From positions 868,001 through 932,000 of the forward strand of contig NZ_JARXIA010000001.1 of the NCBI RefSeq assembly GCF_031127875.1: a stretch of DNA of 64,000 nucleotides. Reading direction: 5' to 3'. This document shows positions 28,163 through 35,849 of this stretch, one piece after another. The position numbers were made by a program, and so were the translations under genes. The notes below the pieces were generated by a model. That model was not told where the DNA came from. It saw only the letters and a list, made by a program, of their open reading frames with translations, and did not search any database. The stretch comes from Pelagicoccus sp. SDUM812005 (GTDB taxonomy: Bacteria > Verrucomicrobiota > Verrucomicrobiia > Opitutales > Opitutaceae). Each line of letters starts with the position of its first letter. The stretch's first letter is position 1.

Positions 28163-29608
28163 ATGAAAAATAATAAGTCCACTAGCGTGCCTCGACTCGG
28201 TCGCGGCAAGCTGCCCGCGTACCAGCGGGTTTATGTGGCGTTCCGCGACGCGGTGCGTTCCGGGAAGCTGAAGGCGGGGCAGCAGGTGCCGTCCAGCCGG
28301 GAGTTGGCTTTGCGGTATGGGGTGGCGCGGATCACGGTGACGCAGGCCTACGAGCAATTGATCGCGGAGGGTTATCTGGAAACGCGTCGCGGCGCGGGGA
28401 CCTTCGTGGCGGCGGAGTTGCCCGAGCGCTTTTTTCGGGCGCAAGGAGTTGCAGAGGCTAGCGGCAAGGAAGGGAAACGCGAAGGCGGCGCGGGCGCTCG
28501 GTACGTGGAGCAGCCTCCGTTCTTGTCGGGGAGCGCGGATTTGCAGGCCTTTCCGATGGAGCTATGGCTAAAGCTCTACGCGAAGCAGTTGCGAGGTTCG
28601 CCGTATGCGCTCAACAACTACGGACATGGGGAAGGCGGATATGCGGGCTTGCGGGAAGCGATTGCCGCCCACCTGAGCACGCAGCGTGGGGTGCGTTGCG
28701 AAGCGGGACAGATTTTAATTTTGAGCGGTAGCCAGCCGGGAATCGAGCTGGTGGCGAGGGCTTTGGTGAAGCCCGGCGATGCGGTGGCCCTGGAGAACCC
28801 GAGCTATGGCGGGATCACGAGTTCCTTTCGCCTAAACGGGGCGCAGATCTGTCCGTTGCCGGTGGACGAGCTGGGGATGCGGGTGGACGCCCTTGAGGCT
28901 TTGCGGGATTGTCCGCGTTTGGTGGTGGCCACCCCGGCACGGCAGTTCCCTCTGGGAGTGGCGATGCCGGTGGGGCGTCAAGCGGCTTTGCTGGAGTGGG
29001 CCGAAAAGACTGGGGCCTGGATCTTGGAGGACGACTACGACAGCGAGTTTCGCTTTCGTGGGAAGCCCTTGCCGGCGATGCAGGGGCTATCGGCTAGCGA
29101 GCGTATTTTGTATTTGGGTACGTTTACGCGATCGATGTTTCCGGACCTTAGGATTGGGTACTTGGTGGTGCCGAAGGCGGTGTATCCTGATTTTCTAGCG
29201 CTTTGGAAAGCGGGCGCGATGAATCCGCCGGTTTCTCTGCAGGCGACGCTGGCGGATTTTATGCGCGAATGCCACTACGCGCGTCACCTGCGAAAGATGC
29301 GCAAGCTCTACGAGAAGCGCAGCCGATGGTTGGCTGGGCGTGTGGAGGAGCTCTTGGGCGATTGGTTCGAGCTCGGTGTCACGGACGGCGGCATGCATTT
29401 CGTCGGCTTTTACCGGAAGCCCGTCGACGCGCGGCGCTTGGCCGAGGAAGGCCGGAGGCGAGGTTATGTTTTCATGTCGATTTCGAGCTACGGACCGGCG
29501 CCGCTAGAGCGTGACGGGATGATGTTCGGTTTTTCCTCGTTCAGCGAAGAGAAGATGGGAGCGGCCCTGAAGGGCCTACGTGAGGCGCTTGAGAGGGCGG
29601 GGCGATAG
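28163..29608 (+). CDS. MocR/PdxR-type transcriptional regulator lacking the PLP lysine
   Basis: The 481-residue protein has a GntR winged HTH (about 20-85: VPSSRELALRYGVARITVTQ) joined by a linker to a fold-type I aminotransferase domain (about 115-480). Cofactor residues remain: NPSYGG and the Asp pair in LEDDYDSEF (D290-D293). The Schiff-base lysine, normally in a TFSKxLFPxLRLGY context, is Arg323 here (TFTRSMFPDLRIGY, codon CGA at 29129-29131). PLP could still bind non-covalently, or another ligand may be sensed. It is divergent from the PNPOx-like gene. TCCACT occurs at 28154 and 28178, with an inverted AGTGG at 28136, as a possible operator. Confidence 0.92.
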   Translation: MKNNKSTSVPRLGRGKLPAYQRVYVAFRDAVRSGKLKAGQQVPSSRELALRYGVARITVTQAYEQLIAEGYLETRRGAGTFVAAELPERFFRAQGVAEASGKEGKREGGAGARYVEQPPFLSGSADLQAFPMELWLKLYAKQLRGSPYALNNYGHGEGGYAGLREAIAAHLSTQRGVRCEAGQILILSGSQPGIELVARALVKPGDAVALENPSYGGITSSFRLNGAQICPLPVDELGMRVDALEALRDCPRLVVATPARQFPLGVAMPVGRQAALLEWAEKTGAWILEDDYDSEFRFRGKPLPAMQGLSASERILYLGTFTRSMFPDLRIGYLVVPKAVYPDFLALWKAGAMNPPVSLQATLADFMRECHYARHLRKMRKLYEKRSRWLAGRVEELLGDWFELGVTDGGMHFVGFYRKPVDARRLAEEGRRRGYVFMSISSYGPAPLERDGMMFGFSSFSEEKMGAALKGLREALERAGR

Positions 29609-29661
29609 GTCGCCGTTTGTGGCGGGCCCGTACTATTTAGGCATACGGTCCGTGTGAATTT

Positions 29662-30009
29662 CTAGATGGGAGGTGCGAGGTCGTACTCGGCTGTGTTGCG
29701 CTTGACGCGGCAAGTATCGAGGTAGTCGGCGTCCTCTTGGTGCTCCTTGCCTAGGACGTAAGGGAGGGACTGCAGGGTGCGGTAGTGGGCTAGGTTTTTG
29801 TCGGCTCGATAGCCTTCGGCGTAGAGTAAGATGGCACAGAGTTTGAGAGCTGCGTTATAGGCGATGCCAAATTGCCAATCGCTTGAGAGTCGGGCCGTTT
29901 GGGCATCCTTTAAATCACGCTCGGCGATTTCCCACAGCTCCTTGATCTGCAAGGGCGTCGTGTTGTGGAGCTTGAGCCACCCGTTTTTATGCCATTGCTG
30001 CAAGCTCAT
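29662..30009 (-). CDS. HEPN-like protein, partner of the nucleotidyltransferase
   Basis: The 115-residue, mainly helical protein resembles small HEPN-domain proteins encoded beside nucleotidyltransferases. Seen: LWEIAERDLKDAQ, AYNAALKLCAILLYAEGYRA and a C-terminal CRVKRNTAEYDLAPPI, the RN-x-x-EY ending of this subgroup. The canonical RX4-6H RNase motif of toxin HEPNs is not evident. Its start overlaps the end of the upstream HTH-nucleotidyltransferase gene by 23 nt, so the two are translated together. This may be a toxin-antitoxin-like pair, but toxicity is inference. Confidence 0.75.
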   Translation of the reverse strand: MSLQQWHKNGWLKLHNTTPLQIKELWEIAERDLKDAQTARLSSDWQFGIAYNAALKLCAILLYAEGYRADKNLAHYRTLQSLPYVLGKEHQEDADYLDTCRVKRNTAEYDLAPPI

Positions 30010-30571
30010 CGTCGCTGCCCTTGACCCAGAGTTTTGGAGCGTTCAGCACACTCTCGATGAACGCATCTCCACTGCTCGCTTTCTCGGAAAAACTCTTGGC
30101 GGAGATGGTGTAGGGATTGATTTCGCGTCCTAAGGATTCGGATACGGGCCTTAATTTCGGTGTGAGTTTTCGAAGGCCGACATTACCAATCGCAAAAAAG
30201 TCGATATCACTGTTCGCCTTGGCTTCACCGCGGGCTGTCGAACCGAACACGAATGCGAGTTCGATACCTGCCATTTCTTTGATTGCTTCGGAGAGTTGGT
30301 CCGCGAGTCCGCTGGTCTTTTCGACGATGCCACGTAGCTCTGGATAGATGGGATGGGATTCGTTGGCTCGGAAGTAAAGTCGGTTGCCGTCGCGACGGGA
30401 CGTGATCAGTTCCAGCTCTTCGAGTCGTTGCACTTCTTTCTGCAGAGCTCCTACAGCCATTCCGCTCTGTCGAGCGAGGTCCCGAAGGTGGAGTTTTTTG
30501 TCAGGATCTACGAGCAAAAGGCGAAAGATCTCCGCCCGGGCTTTGGGGAAAAATGAGTGTAGAGTCGCCAT
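29987..30571 (-). CDS. HTH domain-nucleotidyltransferase fusion protein
   Basis: The 194-residue protein has an N-terminal winged HTH (about 1-75: LHLRDLARQSGMAVGALQKE) and a minimal nucleotidyltransferase domain (about 95-190). The catalytic block is VFGSTARGEAKANSDIDFFA, with the GS and D-x-D residues of the pol-beta superfamily. Such proteins can AMPylate or otherwise modify a HEPN partner, and the HTH suggests self-regulation. Its ATG lies 4 nt from the first of two tandem operators (30575-30614), and a TATAAT box sits inside the second operator. It follows the three-gene OLD operon by 78 nt on the same strand. Confidence 0.82.
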   Translation of the reverse strand: MATLHSFFPKARAEIFRLLLVDPDKKLHLRDLARQSGMAVGALQKEVQRLEELELITSRRDGNRLYFRANESHPIYPELRGIVEKTSGLADQLSEAIKEMAGIELAFVFGSTARGEAKANSDIDFFAIGNVGLRKLTPKLRPVSESLGREINPYTISAKSFSEKASSGDAFIESVLNAPKLWVKGSDDELAAMA

Positions 30572-30574
30572 GAA

Positions 30575-30614
30575 TGTACGAAAAATAAGTACAGATGTAC
30601 TGAATTATAGTACA
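30575..30614 (-). promoter_or_regulatory. Tandem operators and -10 box of the HTH-nucleotidyltransferase gene
   Basis: Two 19-bp sites of the form TGTACN-N7-AGTACA lie at 30575-30593 and 30596-30614, exactly 21 bp apart, so they face the same side of the helix. The minus-strand -10 sequence TATAAT (30604-30609) is inside the second site. Binding there would block transcription of the gene that starts at 30571. The HTH of that gene is the obvious candidate repressor. Confidence 0.75.
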
Positions 30615-30649
30615 AATTGGATTCTTAAGTTTGTCGATTTAGTGAGGTT

Positions 30650-31771
30650 TTAGCTCCGTAGTCTTTGCTTGGCTGTTTGCAGGTGAGGGGTGATAGCCTT
30701 TCCCAAGAGTTGGATGTGTTCACTGATCCATAGGATCATCTCGGGCCAACTATCGCGGTTGTATCCATCGAACGGGTTACGGTAGATTATTCGAGAGGAC
30801 TTTGCTTCGTCCATTCGGTGCCACTCTAAGCACGCTCCGAAATCCTCTTCGATCGACTCGCGTTTGCTTGATAGGAAATCAAAGACGGCTTTGTTCTCTT
30901 CCTGGCTAGCTCGAGTTAGATTTACTTGAACCCGGGCTTCTGTCTTTGAAAAAATCACGCCCAAAGTTACGTTGGCCACTCCAGAACCGACGTTTAGCCA
31001 GTGGTCCTTTGTGGGGTTCACGTTCCCAAAACGAGGAATGCCCTGCTTTTCAAATTCATCGAGCATAACCCTCCAGAAATCCAATCGGAGGATATGGCGG
31101 TTCGCTTTCACCCTTTCAGTAGTTTGCTGCTCTTTTTCCTTTTCCGAGATACCGATCATGAAGTCGGCTGATTCAGGGGTAGGTATGATTTGTTCGAGTT
31201 TGAGATAAAGCTGGTCGCCGTGTTGGTAAGGTGTAGCTTTAAAACACTGTACGCTTACGCCCTTCTGCAGAAGCCAAAGAACAGTAGACGTCACTTCGCG
31301 TCGAAATTTTGCGGATACAAGGATGAGGCGTTGGTCACTGCCAGGGTTGAGCGTTACGTCAGACAAGTCTTCCGTATCCAAAAACTCGCAGATTAGTTCT
31401 TTGGCGTCTCCAAAACCTTGATACTTGTTTAGGTAGCTCTGGAAAATATCGATGACTTGGCTGGTCTTCAAGGACGAGCAGTAGGAAGCGTATTTGAGGG
31501 CCTGCCAGACGACGTCTCGGCCTGAGTCATCAAGTTTGTTCTCGATTACAACTATCTTTCCGTTCTTGTCTAGGGCCAGAAGGTCCAGTCGCTCCCGGGT
31601 TTCATCGAAGCCGTCGAACTCCTTCTGAATAATGAGCAGTTCCTCTCCGAGGGATGAAGGGCACTTGGAAATCCATTCCTGCAAGTGTCCGCGTTCGGTG
31701 AATCCCAGCTCGCCGAATCGCTTTTCTTCGAGCTGTACGATATTGTTGGAATGGGAATCGATACGGTACAT
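30650..31771 (-). CDS. DUF4268 protein with PD-(D/E)XK nuclease-like N-terminal domain
   Basis: The 373-residue protein has a restriction-endonuclease-like N-terminal domain (about 1-200) with D63 (ERLDLLALD), E77-x-K79 (VVIENK) and Q90-x3-Y94 (WQALKYASY), the full PD-(D/E)XK set. The C-terminal DUF4268 domain (about 220-365) includes HWLNVGSG and GACLEWHRMD. Such proteins occur in bacterial defence islands and are predicted DNA nucleases. It is the third gene of a tight operon, starting 3 nt after the membrane protein gene. Base composition is lower in GC than the flanking chromosome. Confidence 0.85.
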   Translation of the reverse strand: MYRIDSHSNNIVQLEEKRFGELGFTERGHLQEWISKCPSSLGEELLIIQKEFDGFDETRERLDLLALDKNGKIVVIENKLDDSGRDVVWQALKYASYCSSLKTSQVIDIFQSYLNKYQGFGDAKELICEFLDTEDLSDVTLNPGSDQRLILVSAKFRREVTSTVLWLLQKGVSVQCFKATPYQHGDQLYLKLEQIIPTPESADFMIGISEKEKEQQTTERVKANRHILRLDFWRVMLDEFEKQGIPRFGNVNPTKDHWLNVGSGVANVTLGVIFSKTEARVQVNLTRASQEENKAVFDFLSSKRESIEEDFGACLEWHRMDEAKSSRIIYRNPFDGYNRDSWPEMILWISEHIQLLGKAITPHLQTAKQRLRS

Positions 31772-31774
31772 GGT

Positions 31775-32566
31775 TTAGGTCGTTGGAACTATTGATGGGG
31801 TTGGAGCTGATTCGAAGGAAGTGGATTGAGTCGAGACTAACTCCTGCATGAATTCGTTCAAATTGGCTTCGTAGGCGTCCATTTGCTTTTGCAATTCAGA
31901 TTCTCCGACTTTATCGGCCTTTTTGATCCTCCTCAGTGTGAAACAACTGATTTTGGCGAACATCAAATAGCTGACTTTGCGGGCTGTCGTTTTTATTCGT
32001 GCTTCGAGAAGCTTGTTTGCATCGTCGCTTTGCATGGCGGTGCCTTTGAATAGCCGTTCCGTCGTGCCATCATCTAGTTCAGTGAATGAACTGCGAACCA
32101 ATGATAAAAGCTGTTGATGAATCTTGGCTATGTTTTCGATTCCGCGTAGCTGAAATGCCAATACAGGAAAGTCTTTGGAGAGTTCCTCTAAGTCGGAGTG
32201 ATACGATTCGACGGGGTAGTTGAACTGAATCGATGCGAGCCCTGACATTTCCGAAATAATCGGTTCGATCTGTTTGAGGACTTCACTCACCTCCTCATCG
32301 TTCGCTTGTGGGAAGTGTTTTGTAGTCAATCTTCTCAGCAGGGAAGATATTCTGCTGCGTAAGGTACGATCGAAATCGCTGAGCTCCTTTTGACACCAAT
32401 AGAGATTTAGGAGATGGCAAAGGACTTTGCGGAGAGTTCTCTTTCGGTTGTATTTTTCTTTCCAGAGGTAGGCGGACGTGCCAAGCGAAACGGTCGAAAG
32501 AGTCGTGAATAGAATAGACGCCAGAGCGGTGTTAGTTTTGTAGAAATTCAGAAGAGATTCGAGCAT
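31775..32566 (-). CDS. Single-pass membrane protein of unknown function in the OLD operon
   Basis: A 263-residue protein with no family I recognise. One N-terminal helix (about 14-34, LASILFTTLSTVSLGTSAYL) should anchor it in the membrane, followed by a basic segment and a long, mostly helical cytoplasmic region (about 40-245) with several charged heptad-like stretches. The C-terminal tail is Ser/Thr/Pro-rich. It lies 1 nt after the OLD-family gene and 3 nt before the DUF4268 gene, so it is part of the same system. A membrane-effector or anchoring role is inference from that position. Confidence 0.75.
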   Translation of the reverse strand: MLESLLNFYKTNTALASILFTTLSTVSLGTSAYLWKEKYNRKRTLRKVLCHLLNLYWCQKELSDFDRTLRSRISSLLRRLTTKHFPQANDEEVSEVLKQIEPIISEMSGLASIQFNYPVESYHSDLEELSKDFPVLAFQLRGIENIAKIHQQLLSLVRSSFTELDDGTTERLFKGTAMQSDDANKLLEARIKTTARKVSYLMFAKISCFTLRRIKKADKVGESELQKQMDAYEANLNEFMQELVSTQSTSFESAPTPSIVPTT

Positions 32567-32567
32567 C

Positions 32568-34496
32568 TTAAGCAGGCAGTTGAATTTGGGTGGCTGCTCT
32601 GATAATTGACTTGCAGAGATTTTCGAGTGTGGGCGAGCGATGGCCAGATTCAGATGCGATGGTTAACCATTCGCTGATGAACATAGAGTTTTTCGCTATT
32701 TGTCCTGCTCCCCCGCATCTCCGTCGGGCTTCCTGCATATGTTTGCAAAGGTCCTGTCTCGAAAAGTCAGCTTCCACTGATTTTCCCATGTTTACTGGCC
32801 ATGCTTTGCAGTTGGCGGATAGGTAACCGTCTGTAGGAAAAGCGTCTACAGTGCTATGGCCGACGAGACTGAACAGGATGAGGTTGTCCAGTTTTTGTTT
32901 TTCTCGATTTTTACCTATTTGATTTGAGTCGCAGTCAAAGATTAAGAAGAAAGGAATACCTAGTTTGTTTGCTATGGCTACGGGATGTATGAGGTGATTT
33001 TTGCCATTCGTTGGAATCAAATGGCAACCGGATGCGTGAAAGTCGTCCCAGAGATCGAAGATATGCAGCGCCGTTGTTATGAAAGCGACGTCCTCCAGCC
33101 CCTCGACGAAAACGGGAAACCGGCAGAAGAACATTTCATTTAGATGGGGAAGCAGCGACTGATTGATTTTTACCCTGAGACCTGATGGATTGTAGATCTC
33201 TCTATGCTGACGATGCTTGTTTAAGTAGTTGCTTATATCGTTGCTGGATGAATATGAAGGCTTGGATTGTCCTGTGCGTAGATCCTTGTGAAGTAGCCGG
33301 ACATTTTCAAAATCTTTTCCTTTGACGAAATGCGGACTATGGGTGGTCACTAGGACCTGCGAATTTGTTTCGACCAAATTAGTGAACACCTCGGATAGTC
33401 GTCGAATCTGTGGAGGATGCTGGTAGAGCTCAGGCTCTTCGCATGCGAAGATGAGTGTAGGCTGATTGTCTGACTCCACGTTTGCGACCTCGATGAGAAG
33501 AGCGAGTAGGTAAGATCGTTGAAGCCCATGCCCCATTCTCGATAGCTTGCCGGAGAATTTGCCCTCACCTGTGTAAACTCCTGCGCTGGGGTCCTGTACT
33601 TGAACTGATTTGGCAGAGTCCGTTAGCCATTCCAGGTTTAATGTGGTGTTTTGATGTGACCAAGCAGCGAGACGATTCTGCAAATTGCGACTTACGTCAT
33701 CCAGTGCCGATTGATTTTCATTCAGCAGTTTTCTGTAGGCGATCAGGGTATCGGTTTTCAGTTCCTCTAGTTTTTCTCCAAAATTGGTCTTCTGCCGTAC
33801 CGTTCTGGCGAGTAGTTGACCAAGCGCCGACTTCTTTGATTCCTCTCCTTCCTCCTGCGCTTCTTTGACGGCGGGAACGTAAACCCATTGCACAAATCGA
33901 TTTAGTTTTCCCGAATTAGCCCCATAAAATTCATCTTCACTTTGAAGCTCCTCGCATTGCCCGCGGTGAGTAGCCTCGTAATCTCGAAGGGCTTGCTCCA
34001 TATCTACCTTCGATGTTGCGGTAGCTATTCCATCGAACTCAGTTCTAAGCTGTTTGAAGATCTCTTTGAGTTCCTTTGCAGGGCTTGAAGACTTTGAAAA
34101 ATATCTTTCGGCAAAGGCACGCATACCTAGTCGGCTGCCACATTGCTTCACTTTTGCTTCGTTTTTATCCGTATCCCAGACAGCTTCGGTAGAGACGATT
34201 AACTCGTTCTGGCGGACGTAATGATTTAACTCTTCGCTCTCTTCTTTCGAAAGATCCCTGAAGGTAACAGTTATGCGAATCGGATTCTCTCCGTTTTTAT
34301 TGTGGAAGTCTTCCAAATCGAGTTGCTTTACGCTGGGTAGTGAAGAAGTTGGATTCTGGAAAAAGAGGTTTAGAGCTGAGAGTACATTTGATTTACCCGC
34401 TCCGTTTGGACCAACGAAACAAGTATAATTATCGAGGGGAATCGTTTCGTCGCTATACGAGCGGAAGTTCTGGATTCTGACCGATGATAGTTTCAT
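32568..34496 (-). CDS. OLD-family ATPase-TOPRIM nuclease
   Basis: The 642-residue protein combines an ABC-type/SMC-like ATPase with a TOPRIM nuclease. Walker A is G29PNGAGKS36, the signature segment is LSRMGHGLQRSYLL (about 315-328), Walker B is IFACEEPELYQHP (about 346-358), and the H-loop is VTTHSPHFVKG. The TOPRIM domain (about 455-570) shows VFVEGLEDVAFI and the metal Asp pair in FLIFDCDSNQIG. OLD proteins cut DNA and serve in phage defence (P2 Old, GajA). The usual UvrD-like GajB partner is absent here. It is first in the operon, with a structured AT-rich leader upstream. Confidence 0.9.
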   Translation of the reverse strand: MKLSSVRIQNFRSYSDETIPLDNYTCFVGPNGAGKSNVLSALNLFFQNPTSSLPSVKQLDLEDFHNKNGENPIRITVTFRDLSKEESEELNHYVRQNELIVSTEAVWDTDKNEAKVKQCGSRLGMRAFAERYFSKSSSPAKELKEIFKQLRTEFDGIATATSKVDMEQALRDYEATHRGQCEELQSEDEFYGANSGKLNRFVQWVYVPAVKEAQEEGEESKKSALGQLLARTVRQKTNFGEKLEELKTDTLIAYRKLLNENQSALDDVSRNLQNRLAAWSHQNTTLNLEWLTDSAKSVQVQDPSAGVYTGEGKFSGKLSRMGHGLQRSYLLALLIEVANVESDNQPTLIFACEEPELYQHPPQIRRLSEVFTNLVETNSQVLVTTHSPHFVKGKDFENVRLLHKDLRTGQSKPSYSSSNDISNYLNKHRQHREIYNPSGLRVKINQSLLPHLNEMFFCRFPVFVEGLEDVAFITTALHIFDLWDDFHASGCHLIPTNGKNHLIHPVAIANKLGIPFFLIFDCDSNQIGKNREKQKLDNLILFSLVGHSTVDAFPTDGYLSANCKAWPVNMGKSVEADFSRQDLCKHMQEARRRCGGAGQIAKNSMFISEWLTIASESGHRSPTLENLCKSIIRAATQIQLPA

Positions 34497-34887
34497 CTAC
34501 TTACTGTATTCAGATTTCAAATTATCTTGTGATGGCAGGGAATACTCAGCATTGGAGCAAATGACATCATGTTGACTGAGTATTTTTGTTCGCAGATTGG
34601 AGCTGCTCCTTGATTCTATTGGTGGAATTAATGGTGAACCTGACCTTGTACTACAATGGTAAAAATACTGATCCAGTCGATAGTGATGGGATCTTGCAGC
34701 GTAGGGTCTAATCCATCTCATCTCTACCTAACCCGCCTTTATCTGCAGTATGTGGGCAGCTGTAGTTGAACGGTAACTCGGGGCGAATCATTACACCTAG
34801 TTGGAAGTGGTCGGGGCCTGTGCATTCGTATGAGAGCGAATAGAGCCGTGAGCTGGCGGTTGATCAGTTCTCTCTTAGTTAGCCTAC
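34497..34887. other. AT-rich leader and boundary of the defence-type operon
   Basis: This 391-nt gap separates the OLD operon start from the stop of the polysaccharide deacetylase gene. Base composition shifts from AT-rich (34497-34740) to the GC-rich chromosomal level. The promoter of the OLD operon should be here, but no clear -35/-10 pair was found. No tRNA, integrase site or terminal repeat was seen. Confidence 0.5.
34541..34584. repeat. Inverted repeat in the OLD operon leader
   Basis: AATACTCAG (34541-34549) and CTGAGTATT (34576-34584) form a perfect 9-bp stem around a 26-nt loop that itself holds ATGACATCAT. A T run follows on the plus strand. It would be a stem-loop in the leader of the OLD mRNA or an operator. 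Confidence 0.5.
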
Positions 34888-35712
34888 CTATTCCACGGGC
34901 CAGCCGAGGCGGGTGAACTCGGCGTGGGTGTGGGTCATGACGTTTTGGAAGGTGTCGATCCAGAAGCGGTCTTGGTTGGCTGCGAGGTAGTCGAGTATTT
35001 CTTGGTGTAGTTGGGAGTCGGTTACAAGGTAGTCGCCGCCGACGCCGTGGTTCAGGAGGATGGCGACGGTGCCGTTTTCGTAGCAGTCTTCCAAATACGC
35101 GATCGTCTGGGCGAAGTCGTGGGAGGAGAGGTCGAAGGCGGGGGTGTTGTTGAAGTCCAGTTCCCGCATGGATTGGAGCTGGGGCGATACGCCGCGAGAG
35201 GCGAGGTAGAGCTCTTGGGTGACGGGTAGGAAGGAGTGGCTGCCGTTGGCGACGGCGGTGTCGCCGCAGGGGTAGGCGAAGGTGCGGGTGGTTTTGCCGT
35301 CGATGGCGTTGAGCAGGGTGTTGGTGAGCTGGAGCTCGCTGCGGACGCGTTCGATGGTGTAGTGGTCGAGGTTGCGTTCGTCGCTTACCCAATCGCGTCC
35401 GGGGAGGCCTTGGCGGCAGGGGTGGACGAGGGAGTGGCTGGCTAGCTCGTGCCCGGCGGCGGCTACGGCTCGCCATTCGGACAAGCGGTTTTCCATGGTA
35501 TCGGCTTTGGCCTGCAGGAAGAAGGTGCCCTTGAGGCCGGCGGCTTGAAGCTGGGGAAAGGCGATGTCGAGCTGGGAGGGCAGGGAGTCGTCGTAGGTGA
35601 GGCAGACGGCGGCTTGGGCGCCATGGGGCCACTGGAAGCCGGTTTCGGCGGGAGAGATGCTTGGGGCGAAGAGCAGAACGAGCAGGGCGAGGATGCGTGG
35701 GGCTGGGTGCAT
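34888..35712 (-). CDS. Polysaccharide deacetylase family protein (NodB homology)
   Basis: A 274-residue secreted deacetylase with a signal peptide (about 1-22, LLVLLFAPSISPAE). The NodB motifs are TYDDS for the catalytic Asp pair (about residue 40) and HSLVHP for the zinc histidines (about 93-98). YPCGDTAVANG is the third motif. Substrates in this carbohydrate-esterase group are acetylated glycans; which one is unknown. I chose ATG 35712 over 35748 because the signal peptide begins there. A terminator follows the upstream hydrolase gene, so it is probably transcribed separately. Confidence 0.9.
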   Translation of the reverse strand: MHPAPRILALLVLLFAPSISPAETGFQWPHGAQAAVCLTYDDSLPSQLDIAFPQLQAAGLKGTFFLQAKADTMENRLSEWRAVAAAGHELASHSLVHPCRQGLPGRDWVSDERNLDHYTIERVRSELQLTNTLLNAIDGKTTRTFAYPCGDTAVANGSHSFLPVTQELYLASRGVSPQLQSMRELDFNNTPAFDLSSHDFAQTIAYLEDCYENGTVAILLNHGVGGDYLVTDSQLHQEILDYLAANQDRFWIDTFQNVMTHTHAEFTRLGWPVE

Positions 35713-35763
35713 GCTGGGAGTTCTAGGCGTTTCGCTGGCCCGGGACAACGTGGGAGTTCGCGG

Positions 35764-35794
35764 AAAAGCGCCCTTGCTATTGAACGCAAGGGCG
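35764..35794 (-). terminator. Terminator of the alpha/beta hydrolase gene
   Basis: A perfect 9-bp stem (CGCCCTTGC and GCAAGGGCG, 8-nt loop) is followed on the minus strand by a short T run. A second hairpin (CTCTGCCT and AGGCAGAG) lies at 35806-35826, nearer the stop codon at 35850. Confidence 0.75.
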
Positions 35795-35849
35795 GCGGTG
35801 GTGAGCTCTGCCTGTGGCAGGCAGAGGCGGCGAGATTCTCGTTAGGCCT

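Noticed and set aside
32568-34496. Gabija (GajA) assignment for the OLD protein
   Set aside because: No UvrD-like GajB gene is adjacent; the partners are a TM protein and DUF4268, so the Gabija label does not fit.
34497-34721. A 74-codon open frame ending one base before the OLD start
   Set aside because: It is rich in Ser, Arg, His and Tyr, has no recognisable domain and covers the AT-rich leader; it is more likely noncoding.
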